Source: Syntrophopropionicum sp964397525
GTDB lineage: Bacteria > Bacillota > Desulfotomaculia > Desulfotomaculales > Pelotomaculaceae
Assembly: GCA_964397525.1 (NCBI GenBank)
Contig: CAYNIY010000003.1
Location: forward strand, 23,881-87,880
DNA: 64,000 nucleotides
Direction of reading: 5' to 3'
Below are positions 35,365 through 45,152 of this stretch, piece by piece. Position 1 is the stretch's first letter. The number at the start of each line of letters is the position of its first letter. The notes beneath the pieces are model-generated. The model had not been told where the DNA came from. It was given only the letters and a program-made list of their open reading frames with translations, and ran no database searches. The position numbers were made by a program, and so were the translations under genes.

Positions 35365-36393
35365 TTATGTGCTGAGCCATTTATCATGGTACTGCAGCAG
35401 CCTGGCGCAGGTTATTATAAAGAAGGCAGCTTCAGCACAGTACCATTTGCCGGAAACTTTATCTATATATGCTTCCTGGGCACAGCGGACCTTTTCATAG
35501 GCCCTGTTGTAATCTCCGTGCAGGCAGGCATAAAGGCCAAGGAGCATCCAGGGATAATGGGGAGGCACGAGGTTCGGCCAATTTGGCTGAGCGTCATTAA
35601 AAAGCTTATAAAGACCGGCGCCTCTGTCCCTGCCGGCTTCAATTAAACCGCAAAGCACCGGAAATACCTGGCAGGCTGCGTCAGGATAAAATTTATTTAA
35701 ATTGGTGCCCCGGCTAAGCCAGCCGATTTTACTGGCATAATAGCATGATTTGCGATTGTTCCAGAGTTGCCTCTCGATGCCATCGGCTATTTTCTCCGCC
35801 ATAGAACCGAAAAAGGAAGCCTCATAGTCACCCAAACCATGCAGCAGCTCTGCAAAGTACGCCAGCCCCCAGTAAGCCTCGCAGTTGTCCATTAAATACT
35901 TCACCTTGTACCCGTTCAAGGCAAAGGTCAGGCCGTCGCGGTCCATTAAATTTATGATCGATGCGGCTACTTTTTTTAAGGATAGCAAGCTTTTTTTGAT
36001 CCAGCTGGCCTGTCCGGCCTTTTTATGATAAAGGCAGGCTAAAGCAAGGAATGTACCCGCGTAGGCATCCTCAGAATCCGGGCGAGCTGTCTTGAAATTC
36101 AGATTACTGCCGTAAATGTAATCTAGGATGGTTCCGTCATCTTCGAGGCTGCGCAGGTACCAGTCAAGGTAGCGCTCCACCAGGGGGTAGCAGGAAGGCT
36201 CTTCAAGCATTGCAATTGCGGCATAATTTGAAAAATAAGGCATTACCCCGGACTGGTCCGGGTACCTGGCAATAGCACCGTCAGCTGCGTGTCCAGGTTG
36301 GAGGATCTGGCAGCTTTTAAGCCAGTATATTTGGGCAGCGGCACCGCTGCTGAGGTAGTTGATTATTTCAGGCGACTGGTTTTGATATTTCAT
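35365..36393 (-). CDS. alpha/alpha-toroid protein, glycosidase-like, unknown
   Basis: The 342-residue protein looks all-helical with repeated aromatic patterns (DYEASFFGS, NCEAYWGLAYFAELL, WPNLVPPHYPWMLLGLYA), the look of a six-hairpin glycosidase fold. I do not recognise a specific family. No signal peptide is visible. GAGGGAC precedes the ATG. It lies between the phosphohexomutase and the inositol-phosphatase gene, so it probably handles an intracellular oligosaccharide or is a regulatory sugar-binding protein. Confidence 0.65.
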   Translation of the reverse strand: MKYQNQSPEIINYLSSGAAAQIYWLKSCQILQPGHAADGAIARYPDQSGVMPYFSNYAAIAMLEEPSCYPLVERYLDWYLRSLEDDGTILDYIYGSNLNFKTARPDSEDAYAGTFLALACLYHKKAGQASWIKKSLLSLKKVAASIINLMDRDGLTFALNGYKVKYLMDNCEAYWGLAYFAELLHGLGDYEASFFGSMAEKIADGIERQLWNNRKSCYYASKIGWLSRGTNLNKFYPDAACQVFPVLCGLIEAGRDRGAGLYKLFNDAQPNWPNLVPPHYPWMLLGLYACLHGDYNRAYEKVRCAQEAYIDKVSGKWYCAEAAFFIITCARLLQYHDKWLST

Positions 36394-36448
36394 GAAAGTC
36401 CCTCATTATTATTTCCCCTTTGGGATGTCACCAACAGGTGAGGAGAGG

Positions 36449-37831
36449 TTAATACTCCCACTCAAACTTTTCAATTACTGGGAACCGGCCCAGGGCTTCC
36501 TTCATTATTTCGCAAATCCTAGTTAATCCTGCCGGTGTCTTTGCCTCACAGCGGGCGACTAAAACCGGCTGGGTATTGGATGCCCTGACCAGTCCCCAGC
36601 CGTCCTCGAAGAGCACCCGCAGCCCATCCACATCGATTACGTCGTATTTTTCCTTAAATAATGCTACCAGTTTTTCTACTACCTTGAATTTTTCCTGATC
36701 GAGGCAGGGTACCCTGGTTTCTGCCGTTGAATAATACTTAGGTATGCCGGCCAGCATTTTTGACAGGGGTTCGTCTGAGCGGGAAAGTATTCTCAGCAGG
36801 CGGCCAGCAGCATAAAAAGCATCATCATAGCCAAAATATTCGTCGGCAAAGAACATATGACCAGACATTTCTCCGGTAAAAACAGCCCCGATTTCTTTCA
36901 TCTTTGCTTTGATTAGTGAATGGCCTGTTTTGTAGAAGAACGGTTTGCCTCCCAGGCGGACAACCTCATCAACCAGCGCCTGAGAACATTTGACCTCGAT
37001 AATCGCATTGGATCCGGGATGTGCTGCCATGATTTCCCGCCAGTACAGGCACATCAAAAGATCACCCCAAATGATACCGCCGGTGTCATCAACTACGCCG
37101 ATCCTGTCGGCATCGCCGTCAAAGGCGATACCCAGGTCTGCTCTATTTTCAACAACAGCAGTCCTCAGTTCAGTAAGATTAACAGTTTTGACTGGATCCG
37201 GCTGGTGATTTGGGAATGAGCCGTCAGATTCACAGTAAAGGGGTATAACTTCACAGCCCCAGTTCTCCAGGATCTGCACAGCAGCAATAGAGGCTGTGCC
37301 GTTGCCGCAATCCACCGCAACCTTTAATTTGCGCGGGCCAAGTACAATTTTTTCCTTGAGCATTTCGTAGTAAGGCGGCAACGCATCGAGCTCTGATTGG
37401 CTGCCCGGGGCAGAAGGGAAAACACCGGCAATCATTTGTTCCTTAAGTTTTTGAATGTCCTCGCCATAAATTGTGCCACTGCCAAGGGCCAGCTTAAAAC
37501 CATTTTCGTCAGGTGGATTATGGCTGCCGGTTACCATTATTCCGCCATCTATGCCATAATGTATCCGGGCGTAATACAATGCAGGCGTAACTACCAGCCC
37601 GATATCGACAACATCACAGCCAACGGATATGAGGCCCCTGATGATAGCGTCGCGCAGCCGGCTTGAACTGAGGCGGTTATCCCTGCCAACCAATACCTTT
37701 TTGCTGCCGGAGGTTTTTACATAGGTGCCAAAAGCTTTTCCCAGCAGCTCGGTTGTTTCATCTGTCAAATCCCGCTGGGCTACCCCGCGAACATCATACT
37801 GCCGGAAGATTTGCGGATTAATTTTTGCCAA
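36449..37831 (-). CDS. phosphomannomutase/phosphoglucomutase
   Basis: The 460-residue alpha-D-phosphohexomutase interconverts hexose 1- and 6-phosphates. It has the catalytic phosphoserine loop (VTGSHNPPDENGFK, near 100), the metal loop (DGDADR, near 240), the sugar loop (GEMSGHMFF) and the C-terminal phosphate loop (RASNTQPVLVARCEA). The TTG start has AAAGGAGG nine bases upstream. As first gene of the operon it could feed glucose 1-phosphate or mannose 1-phosphate to storage or surface polysaccharide. Confidence 0.94.
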   Translation of the reverse strand: MAKINPQIFRQYDVRGVAQRDLTDETTELLGKAFGTYVKTSGSKKVLVGRDNRLSSSRLRDAIIRGLISVGCDVVDIGLVVTPALYYARIHYGIDGGIMVTGSHNPPDENGFKLALGSGTIYGEDIQKLKEQMIAGVFPSAPGSQSELDALPPYYEMLKEKIVLGPRKLKVAVDCGNGTASIAAVQILENWGCEVIPLYCESDGSFPNHQPDPVKTVNLTELRTAVVENRADLGIAFDGDADRIGVVDDTGGIIWGDLLMCLYWREIMAAHPGSNAIIEVKCSQALVDEVVRLGGKPFFYKTGHSLIKAKMKEIGAVFTGEMSGHMFFADEYFGYDDAFYAAGRLLRILSRSDEPLSKMLAGIPKYYSTAETRVPCLDQEKFKVVEKLVALFKEKYDVIDVDGLRVLFEDGWGLVRASNTQPVLVARCEAKTPAGLTRICEIMKEALGRFPVIEKFEWEY

Positions 37832-38126
37832 TACTGTCAGCCTCCTTTATATTTTGTTGGTTAAAAACAAGATTTCAAACCATTATCATTCAGATGCCGC
37901 ATTGTGTTTTTGAATTCTTTGAATTATAACAAAAAAATCTCTCTTCCAATCAGGATAATTATACCATATCAAATTTGTTCATGAATGAAAAAATGCTTTC
38001 ACGTTGTGTTATATATAATTGTAGTTTATAATTTATGTTGTAAAGTTATTAATTAGGCATTAAATTGCTTTTATTCCCACATAGCAATAAATCCAAGTGA
38101 ATTAGACAAAAAAAGGGGAATGTCCG
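37832..38126. other. AT-rich divergent intergenic region
   Basis: No gene, repeat or RNA structure that I can support. A -10-like TATAAT on the - strand near 37921-37926 could serve the phosphohexomutase operon. Confidence 0.4.
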
Positions 38127-38435
38127 GTGAACAACCCTCGGTTGCTTCTGATTTTATTTGCAGTAGCCTTTCTTATTATTCAGGTCATAGGCTTTATGAG
38201 CGGTATATCGAGACATGAGGAAAGAATGGCAAAACTTGAAAAACAGCTGGTGCAGTTTGAGACAAAAGGCACTTACATAGACTTAAAATCCGATCCCGCG
38301 GTGCAGTTAAAAGAAGAAAAAGCAAGATTTAAAACCGAGACATTAGGTTTTGTAGTCAGGGTTCTGGTTATATCGGGGGCAACAGCTTTTGTTTATGCCA
38401 TGATGAAGGATGACAAGGGACAAAAAAGCGGCTAG
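38127..38435 (+). CDS. small membrane protein, two helices with a coiled stretch
   Basis: The 102-residue protein has a membrane helix at residues 5-23, a charged coiled segment (SRHEERMAKLEKQLVQF), and a second membrane helix near 76-93. No family is recognised. The GTG start follows AGGGGAA. It could be a membrane adaptor. The next gene is 140 bases on. Confidence 0.6.
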   Translation: MNNPRLLLILFAVAFLIIQVIGFMSGISRHEERMAKLEKQLVQFETKGTYIDLKSDPAVQLKEEKARFKTETLGFVVRVLVISGATAFVYAMMKDDKGQKSG

Positions 38436-38489
38436 GCACGCCGCGCCGTGTATTTTTTATGCCAGCATGATTTAAAGAGCGATATCATT

Positions 38490-38524
38490 TAGGGGCTGTC
38501 CTGTTACTACGAGGATAGCCCCTG
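38490..38524 (+). terminator. hairpin between the small membrane protein and the HTH gene
   Basis: AGGGGCTGTCC and GGATAGCCCCT pair over ten bases with one mismatch around an eleven-base loop. No T-run follows, so it could be a weak terminator or a leader element of the next gene. Confidence 0.35.
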
Positions 38525-38575
38525 CCAGTCTAGGACAGCGATATTAGACAGAACAACTTTTTAGGGTGATTGAAG

Positions 38576-39421
38576 ATGAGCTTGAATGGAATATACATGT
38601 CAACAGCTGAAGTAAGTGATGCCCTGGGGATCACCCCGTCTTCAGTCCACAGGCTGGTACAGGAAGGACTCCTGGAGGTGAAGGAATCAAAGCAGTATAA
38701 ATCAGGAATAGAAGCTTATTTCGACTGCAGCGAAATAAACAAACTTTTACTTATGATGCCTGCGCTGCGAAGAAAATGGCAGCAGGCCGAAGACAGCCGT
38801 CTTGGAGCAATGAAGGCTGCATTTAGACGAGCGGACGCAGCAGAAAAGGCTGTACGGCACACCATCATAAAAAAGAACTTCCTGCTCTCCCTGGAGAATT
38901 TTCCTGAAAGGGCAGCAGCTCTTTTACGGGCTTCGTTTTTTCTGTATCACCTGAATCATTATGCCAAGGGCGGCGAAGAATACCTGTATGATTTAAAAGA
39001 AAAAATTTTAAAGCGATTCCAGTCAGACTTTTCAGCGGAGGACGGTTTGGAAGTTTTCTTTGTTGAAGGTGAACAAAAAGTAATCTTGTGTACCGCCTGC
39101 CGCTTGAAGGCTCAAAGTATGGAATTGGACTATATAAAGTACAAAACAAATTTCGGAGGCTGTCCGCAGTGCAGGAAGGAAGAAGACTACTACAGCTTGT
39201 TTGAATTTAGGGTGGAATATGGGGAGCACCGTTTTTGTTTTCACACCCCTTACAGCATAGCCAGAAAGTGGTTTGAAAACATTGATGAACTGCTTAAAAA
39301 AGCGAGTGAGAAGAGGAAAGAGGAGGCACTGCCTTTCGGCAGGCCGATTTCCGAGGCTGAGGCCCGGGCAGTCACTCTGAAAGAAGTGATCTCCGAACTG
39401 AAATCATATTTGGGAGAATGA
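38576..39421 (+). CDS. HTH and zinc-finger protein, unknown family
   Basis: The 281-residue protein starts with a MerR/excisionase-type helix-turn-helix (STAEVSDALGITPSSVHRLVQEGLLEV, residues 8-34). A charged helical middle follows, then a CxxC-x30-CxxC zinc site (CTAC...CPQC, about 165-205). The C-terminal tail is helical and basic. I know no family with this layout. The ATG at 38576 has AGGGTGA six bases upstream. The HTH strongly resembles one in the convergent helicase at 39591-43235 (LLGITTSQVNRLVEEGML), which suggests a shared role. Confidence 0.65.
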   Translation: MSLNGIYMSTAEVSDALGITPSSVHRLVQEGLLEVKESKQYKSGIEAYFDCSEINKLLLMMPALRRKWQQAEDSRLGAMKAAFRRADAAEKAVRHTIIKKNFLLSLENFPERAAALLRASFFLYHLNHYAKGGEEYLYDLKEKILKRFQSDFSAEDGLEVFFVEGEQKVILCTACRLKAQSMELDYIKYKTNFGGCPQCRKEEDYYSLFEFRVEYGEHRFCFHTPYSIARKWFENIDELLKKASEKRKEEALPFGRPISEAEARAVTLKEVISELKSYLGE

Positions 39422-39590
39422 AGCTGCGAGACGATGCTGGTAATGTCAGCAATCAGCTTCGTGAGTTGGTTCATGATCCGCCTGTAGCGGCCAAACCGTC
39501 TGATGTTGGCTGTTCCCCCCGCTTCCTTAAGGGCACTGAACATCTTTTACATTTCTCCAACCAGGGAGTGTTCCCTTTAAAGGAAATAGT

Positions 39591-42500
39591 TTAAAAACTT
39601 AAGGCCACCTCGTCGCGATCTAAACGTGTTTTTATAGCGCGCACTCTTTCAGCCAGATTGGGATTTCCCGCTGCCGCGCGCTCGATCTGGCGGAGCAGGT
39701 CAATCTCTCTCCTGAAGATGGAAAAAATATCACCAGGCTGCAGGGATGACATGGCCAGCAGTTCGGTAAAACTGGCGCCGTTATACCAAGCATAGGCCAG
39801 TGCGCTGGGCACACTGGACCAGATGCAAAATTTCTCGGGCACTCCCATTTTGAGCAGGTTTCGCCTGAGTAAAGACATCTCGTGCAGGGCAGGCAGGTCC
39901 ACCCTGACTACATGGATGTTTTTACCGGGGATATATTCCACTCCGGCCAGGACAGCAGCAGCTTCTGCCGGCTCCACCTCTTCAAGCAAACCGGAGAAGG
40001 CTAATTCTGCAAGCAGTATTTCCTGCACATGCAGTTCTAGGGCGAATATCCCCCTTGCGAAAAATTCGCGTCCTTTAATGTATCCAAGCTCTTCCAAAAG
40101 GCTGCGGACTAATTTATATTCAACAAAAATAGCGTTGGCGTTTTCTGATACCACCCTGAATTCCTGTCTGAGCAGGTTTAAATAATTTTGGGATTGTTTT
40201 AAACTCTCTATCGTTGTGCGGCATTTTTCCGTGTCACGGCATTTTTTAGCCGTGAAAGAGGAAAGTTGTTTCTGGAGAAGATCTTTTTCTTTGTTTTTGC
40301 CTTTCCAGCGCAGGCGCTTCAGCTGCCGGCGGGCTTTGATTCGTTCCAGGGGGCAGGCTAGAGTCTGGCTATCCGGGCAGACGGTTAATTCTGAAACCCG
40401 CTCAGTGACTATTTTGATTTCCATTTCCAGGCTGTCTTTTCTCTTTTTGATCTGGTGCATTTTAAAATTACCGTTTAAGAAGCGGTCGATTTCAGTGTCT
40501 GTCTTATAACGCAGCAAACTCAGCACCGTGTTGGGGGATATAGTCAGCCTGCCGGTAACCGGTTCTACTTCTTTTTCTTCAAAAAAGCCTGTTTGTTCAG
40601 GGAAGCGGCTGTCAATACGGATAAAGACATGGCCCACCTGATCAAAGCCGCGCCGCCCGGCCCGCCCTGCTATTTGGAAGAACTCTCTGTTTAGCAGGAT
40701 GCGGAAGTCATGACCATCCCATTTCCTGGTGGAGTCGAAGACGGCGCTGGCGGCCGGGAAATTTACACCGGCGGCAAAAGTTTCCGTGCAGAAGACTACC
40801 CAAAGCATCCGGTTGGAATAAAGCTTTTCCACCAGGTATTTTACCGGGGGCAGGAGGCCGGCATGGTGAAAGCCGATGCCCTGGTATAGCAGCCTGCGCA
40901 GGCTGCGCCAGCTTGGCCCGCTGAAAGTGCCGGGCTGTTCAGCCTCAGCCGCCCGGATCTGTTTGCCCACGATTTTCTTTTCCTGGGCGTTGAGAAAGTC
41001 CCAGTCATGTCCCAATTCCTGTGCCAGAATTTCAGTCCGCCCCCGGCTGAAAACAAAAAAGAGGGCAGGAAGTTTATCCTGGATCAATCCGGTTATTTCA
41101 CTGCAGGACAATTCCGGCAGTTCCGCGGCCTTATCGGTTTCGTTCCAGTAACGCCTGCTGCGCGAAGCTTTGCAATATTCAGCCAGATCCGCTATCTCAG
41201 AGCGGGCTTCCTTTTCAGCAACAATCCGGCCGCCAGGGAGCAGCCAGCGGATTGCCAGCGGTACGATTCTCCTCTTTTCCAGGATAACAACGACGTTGCC
41301 GCCGCGCACCGTGCTGATCCAGTCGGCCATTTCATCTACATTAGGCACTGTCGCGGAAAGGCCCAGGATTTTAACATGAGGAGGAGCGAATAAAATACTT
41401 TCTTCCCAGGTCGTGCCGCGTTCCACATCATCCAGGAAGTGGATTTCGTCAAAAACCACGTATGAAGTCTTATCCAGCTGTTCCGGCTCGCTGAGACACC
41501 AGTTCCTGAATATTTCCGTGGTCATGATCAGCATAGGTGCGCTGGCATTAATGCTGATGTCACCGGTAACCAGGCCGACTGATTCTTCTCCGAACAGTTC
41601 TTTGAAGTCCCTGTACTTCTGGTTGGAGAGGGCCTTCAGAGGAGATGTGTAGACCATACCAAGTCCCTGCGACATCACGTCTTTTGCCAGCATCTCCGCC
41701 ACCAGGGTTTTGCCGTTTCCGGTAGGCGCCGAGACCAGGACAGAGAGTCCTTCGCGCAGTGCTGCTGCTGCCTCAATCTGAAAGTCATCGAGGGTTAGTT
41801 CTTCCTGTTGGGACGGCAGGGATTCCTTTCTTCGCAGGGGGCTTTTTTTGCCGCGGCCAGAATGATCAAAACCTTGTTCCTGTTGACGGGATTGTCCCTG
41901 CTCACTGCTCCAGGCAGAAACAATATCTGAAACGGAATCCCGCAATTTTTCAAGATCGCTGCGCCTGAAAAAGAAAACCTGATCATGGTTGTTGATCTTC
42001 TCAATTTGAATAGGAGCAAGCATTCCTTCTTCAACGAGGCGGTTTACCTGGCTTGTAGTTATACCCAGCAGTGCCGCGGCATCAGGCAGCCTCATTCTTT
42101 CATGTTCTCTGGCGAGCCTGCGGAGCCTGCCATTGTCTCGTTTCAAGTCTTCAATATCGGAACGCCAAAACCGCTTTCTATCGTCGAGCATAAAAGGCCC
42201 CAGTGCTCCGGCGTCAGCCATAGACAACACAGCGTCAATGCCCAGGCCAAGCACGCCTGCTGCTTCATTTTCTCCCAGTGAATGCTCTTTCAGAAAGGCC
42301 GGGGCGCTGACCGTATGCGGTGGAGCGAAGTACCGACCGGAAATATCACCGAGCTGTTCGACCATAACTTCACCGGGGAACTCCCGGCGCAGGCAGAAAT
42401 ATTCCTTACCCTCAAACTCGGCTTTGACACTATAGCTATCTGAGACACAGGCAAACTCATCAGTGCTAAGTCCCAACTGCTCGGGATCAAAAAAAGGTTG

Positions 42501-43235
42501 GGGGAGTGCATCCAGTATTGCCCGGCACTGCTTCAGCCGCTCACGTCTCGCCAATTCTCTTTGGCCGTCTTCAGAGCCTGTGGTTGTTATGAACCCTCTG
42601 GGCAGCCTGATGAAAGGATCTTGGTCGATGCCGGCAGAAAGCCTCGCGGTTATCTCCTTATGGCCGCTGAACAGGCGCAGCAAATCTGCATGACGGCGGG
42701 GCCGTTCGTTGATATATTTCAGCAGGCTATCCCAAGCACCTTTACTGTCAGGCAGTGTATAACGCCCATCCGGGAGCTGGCTGAAACTACGCCAAACCGG
42801 GAGCCTGATGTTTTCCAACCCGGCTGCTGCAATAATTTCTTCACGGGTACGGGGTATGCCATCGCCCAGCAGCCCGGCAACAACCTTAAGCTGCTCTGCT
42901 GTAAGTTCACTGCTGACACCCGGCTCTTTTGTGTGGTCAATTTTTTTCAGCAGAGCCAACACTTTGGGGATGGTTTTGCGCATTTCTCCACGGCTGGTGT
43001 ACCAGGTAGCTCCGGATGCGGCAGGAGCGGACTTCTCCCCAATCAACCAGCCAAACCTGGTTTTCAGACGCCCGATCAGGACTTCCTCTTTTTCGATCAT
43101 GGATGAGAGCGCCCCGGCTATAGAATCATAATCGCAGTCACATTGCGAGTATACTGCTTCCAGGGGCAGCGGATCCTGTCCCTTTAAAAGCGACAGAAGG
43201 CTTTCCCTGGCTTGTTTTGTTTTCGGATTTGCCAA
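39591..43235 (-). CDS. Ski2/HelY-like superfamily 2 helicase with N-terminal HTH modules
   Basis: The 1214-residue protein has a long N-terminal part (about 1-470) with two MerR/excisionase-like HTH units: GENEAAGVLGLGIDAVL and PDAAALLGITTSQVNRLVEEG. A helicase core follows: motif I APTGNGKT, Ia TSPLKALSNQK, II VFDEIH, III GLSATVPN, VI GRAGRRGFD. The C-terminus resembles the DSHCT part of Ski2/Mtr4/HelY. Those enzymes unwind RNA or RNA-protein complexes. Here motif II is DEIH. The TTG at 43235 has GGAGGGG nine bases upstream; an ATG at 43271 lacks a site. I do not know a described relative with these HTH modules. Confidence 0.82.
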   Translation of the reverse strand: MANPKTKQARESLLSLLKGQDPLPLEAVYSQCDCDYDSIAGALSSMIEKEEVLIGRLKTRFGWLIGEKSAPAASGATWYTSRGEMRKTIPKVLALLKKIDHTKEPGVSSELTAEQLKVVAGLLGDGIPRTREEIIAAAGLENIRLPVWRSFSQLPDGRYTLPDSKGAWDSLLKYINERPRRHADLLRLFSGHKEITARLSAGIDQDPFIRLPRGFITTTGSEDGQRELARRERLKQCRAILDALPQPFFDPEQLGLSTDEFACVSDSYSVKAEFEGKEYFCLRREFPGEVMVEQLGDISGRYFAPPHTVSAPAFLKEHSLGENEAAGVLGLGIDAVLSMADAGALGPFMLDDRKRFWRSDIEDLKRDNGRLRRLAREHERMRLPDAAALLGITTSQVNRLVEEGMLAPIQIEKINNHDQVFFFRRSDLEKLRDSVSDIVSAWSSEQGQSRQQEQGFDHSGRGKKSPLRRKESLPSQQEELTLDDFQIEAAAALREGLSVLVSAPTGNGKTLVAEMLAKDVMSQGLGMVYTSPLKALSNQKYRDFKELFGEESVGLVTGDISINASAPMLIMTTEIFRNWCLSEPEQLDKTSYVVFDEIHFLDDVERGTTWEESILFAPPHVKILGLSATVPNVDEMADWISTVRGGNVVVILEKRRIVPLAIRWLLPGGRIVAEKEARSEIADLAEYCKASRSRRYWNETDKAAELPELSCSEITGLIQDKLPALFFVFSRGRTEILAQELGHDWDFLNAQEKKIVGKQIRAAEAEQPGTFSGPSWRSLRRLLYQGIGFHHAGLLPPVKYLVEKLYSNRMLWVVFCTETFAAGVNFPAASAVFDSTRKWDGHDFRILLNREFFQIAGRAGRRGFDQVGHVFIRIDSRFPEQTGFFEEKEVEPVTGRLTISPNTVLSLLRYKTDTEIDRFLNGNFKMHQIKKRKDSLEMEIKIVTERVSELTVCPDSQTLACPLERIKARRQLKRLRWKGKNKEKDLLQKQLSSFTAKKCRDTEKCRTTIESLKQSQNYLNLLRQEFRVVSENANAIFVEYKLVRSLLEELGYIKGREFFARGIFALELHVQEILLAELAFSGLLEEVEPAEAAAVLAGVEYIPGKNIHVVRVDLPALHEMSLLRRNLLKMGVPEKFCIWSSVPSALAYAWYNGASFTELLAMSSLQPGDIFSIFRREIDLLRQIERAAAGNPNLAERVRAIKTRLDRDEVALSF

Positions 43236-43449
43236 GTTTGAATACCCCTCCGATTGTATAACTGATATCATTTGTAGTCTAGCACATCCTGTCTTAAAAA
43301 AACAATAATAAACAGGCAGCCAGACAAGGTTGCCGGCACCCGGGCAGTAATTTCAAGGCTGTCCTAAAAATTTCATTAAAAAATCGGTGAAAGCTAGCAT
43401 TTTATGGTATGTTAAATATAGTATATGAGAAAACACAGGGTGAAAGCGA

Positions 43450-45048
43450 ATGCTCAGAGTATCTGGTTTGAAATTGTCTATAGAAGATGACAGTGCAAAA
43501 CTGGCTAGTATATTATTGAAGAAGCTCGACATAAACCGGGAAGACTTAATGGAATATAAAATTTTCAAGAAGTCTGTTGACGCCAGGCAGAGAGACAGCA
43601 TGATTTTTTTTAACTATACTGTCGATGCCGCATTAAAAAACGAAGAAGCAGTTTTAAAAAGATTGTATAGCAGGGGTGTGGCTGCCGCGCCGGACATGAA
43701 ATATGTTTATGTCCGCTGCGGCCTGGAAAAGCTGAAACTCAGGCCGGTCATTCTGGGCAGCGGCCCAGCCGGGCTTTTTGCCGGGATAATTCTCTCTAGC
43801 ATGGGTTATAGGCCGCTGCTGTTGGAAAGAGGCGCGGATGTTGATACCCGGGCAAAAGCTGTCCGGCAGTTCATGAATAAAGGCGAGCTGGATACCGAGT
43901 GCAACATTCAGTTCGGTGAAGGCGGGGCCGGAACATTCTCTGACGGTAAGCTGACCACCTTGATCAGGGACACCAGGTGCAGGAAGGTGCTGGAGGAAAT
44001 GGTCCTGGCAGGGGCGCCGGCGGAGATACTTTATCTCAACAAGCCCCATGTCGGAACCGATAACCTCAGGACAGTGGTAAAAAACCTGCGTGAAAAAATT
44101 ATCAGTCTCGGGGGTGAAATCAGATTCAACAGCAGGATAACCGACATAGATATTGTTCTGAACAGGGTCGCAGGCGTAGTAGTCAACAATAATGAAAAAT
44201 TACCTGCTGATGTCCTATTAATGGCGCCCGGGCACAGCGCAAGAGACACTTTTGAGATGCTGCACAAAAGAAACGTGCCCTTGTCGCCCAAGCCTTTTTC
44301 CATCGGCGTCAGGATCGAACATCGGCAGGAACTTATAGACCGGGCCCAGTATAAAAGGTTTGCCGGTCATGAAAAACTCGGGCCGGCAGATTACAAGCTG
44401 GCTTACCATGCTTCAAACGGCAGGTCAGCTTACACCTTCTGCATGTGTCCCGGCGGTGAAGTAGTGCCGGCGACTTCGGAAGAAGGCTGTGTGGTCACCA
44501 ACGGCATGAGCCTTTATGCCCGTAGCGCGCCAAACGCCAACAGCGCTCTGCTGGTTGGTGTGGGGCTTGGTGATTTCGGCAGCAGTCACCCGCTGGCCGG
44601 GGTAGAATTCCAGAGAAGATGGGAGAGGCTGGCTTTTGCCCTGGGCGGCGGCAATTACAATGCCCCTGCGCAACTAGTGGGAGATTACCTGGCCCGCAGG
44701 GCCTCAACAGGGTTCAGTGAGGTGACCCCGTCATACCGCAGGGCGGTCAGACCGGCCAACCTTGAGGACTGCCTGCCGCTTTACGTGCTCGAAACAATAA
44801 GAGAAGCCCTGCCTGAGCTGGATAAGAAGCTGCGGGGCTTTGCCGCGCCAGACGCTGTCATGACCGGTGTCGAAACGAGGTCTTCTTCTCCCGTCAGAAT
44901 TTACAGGAGCGAAAATTTTGAGGCGGGCATAGGGGGCCTCTACCCGGCAGGAGAAGGCGCCGGTTACGCCGGCGGTATAATCTCCTCGGCGGTGGACGGG
45001 ATCAAGGCGGCTGAGGCGATTGCATCAAAATACAGTCCCCTGGGATAG
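43450..45048 (+). CDS. FAD-dependent oxidoreductase (COG2509 type)
   Basis: The 532-residue flavoprotein has an N-terminal helper domain of about 90 residues and a dinucleotide-binding site (PVILGSGPAGLFAGIILSSMG, near 98). The GxFSDGKLTT segment and the C-terminal GLYPAGEGAGYAGGI are typical of the COG2509 group. The reaction is not known. AGGGTGA precedes the ATG. It stands alone with REP-like sequence downstream. Confidence 0.88.
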   Translation: MLRVSGLKLSIEDDSAKLASILLKKLDINREDLMEYKIFKKSVDARQRDSMIFFNYTVDAALKNEEAVLKRLYSRGVAAAPDMKYVYVRCGLEKLKLRPVILGSGPAGLFAGIILSSMGYRPLLLERGADVDTRAKAVRQFMNKGELDTECNIQFGEGGAGTFSDGKLTTLIRDTRCRKVLEEMVLAGAPAEILYLNKPHVGTDNLRTVVKNLREKIISLGGEIRFNSRITDIDIVLNRVAGVVVNNNEKLPADVLLMAPGHSARDTFEMLHKRNVPLSPKPFSIGVRIEHRQELIDRAQYKRFAGHEKLGPADYKLAYHASNGRSAYTFCMCPGGEVVPATSEEGCVVTNGMSLYARSAPNANSALLVGVGLGDFGSSHPLAGVEFQRRWERLAFALGGGNYNAPAQLVGDYLARRASTGFSEVTPSYRRAVRPANLEDCLPLYVLETIREALPELDKKLRGFAAPDAVMTGVETRSSSPVRIYRSENFEAGIGGLYPAGEGAGYAGGIISSAVDGIKAAEAIASKYSPLG

Positions 45049-45078
45049 ACATCCATGCGGCTAGAGCGGCCCCACCAG

Positions 45079-45113
45079 AGGATAACATTACTTGAAGCCT
45101 GTTATTAGAATAG
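45079..45113. repeat. dispersed repeat, copy next to the HI0933-like gene
   Basis: The stretch AGGATAACATTAC-TTGAAGCCTG-TTA-TTAGAATAG matches 46504-46537 on the other side of the same gene (AGGATAACATA-TTTGAAGCCTG-C-TTACAGGATAG). The two sit in the same orientation. Confidence 0.5.
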
Positions 45114-45152
45114 TGAATTGTCATAATATAAATATTAAAGGAGTTTTGGCTG

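Noticed and set aside
39250..39543. A - strand frame of 97 codons at the end of the HTH/zinc-finger gene
   Set aside because: More than half is antisense to that gene's conserved C-terminus and no good ribosome-binding site is present. The first 40 residues outside the gene look helical but match nothing I know.
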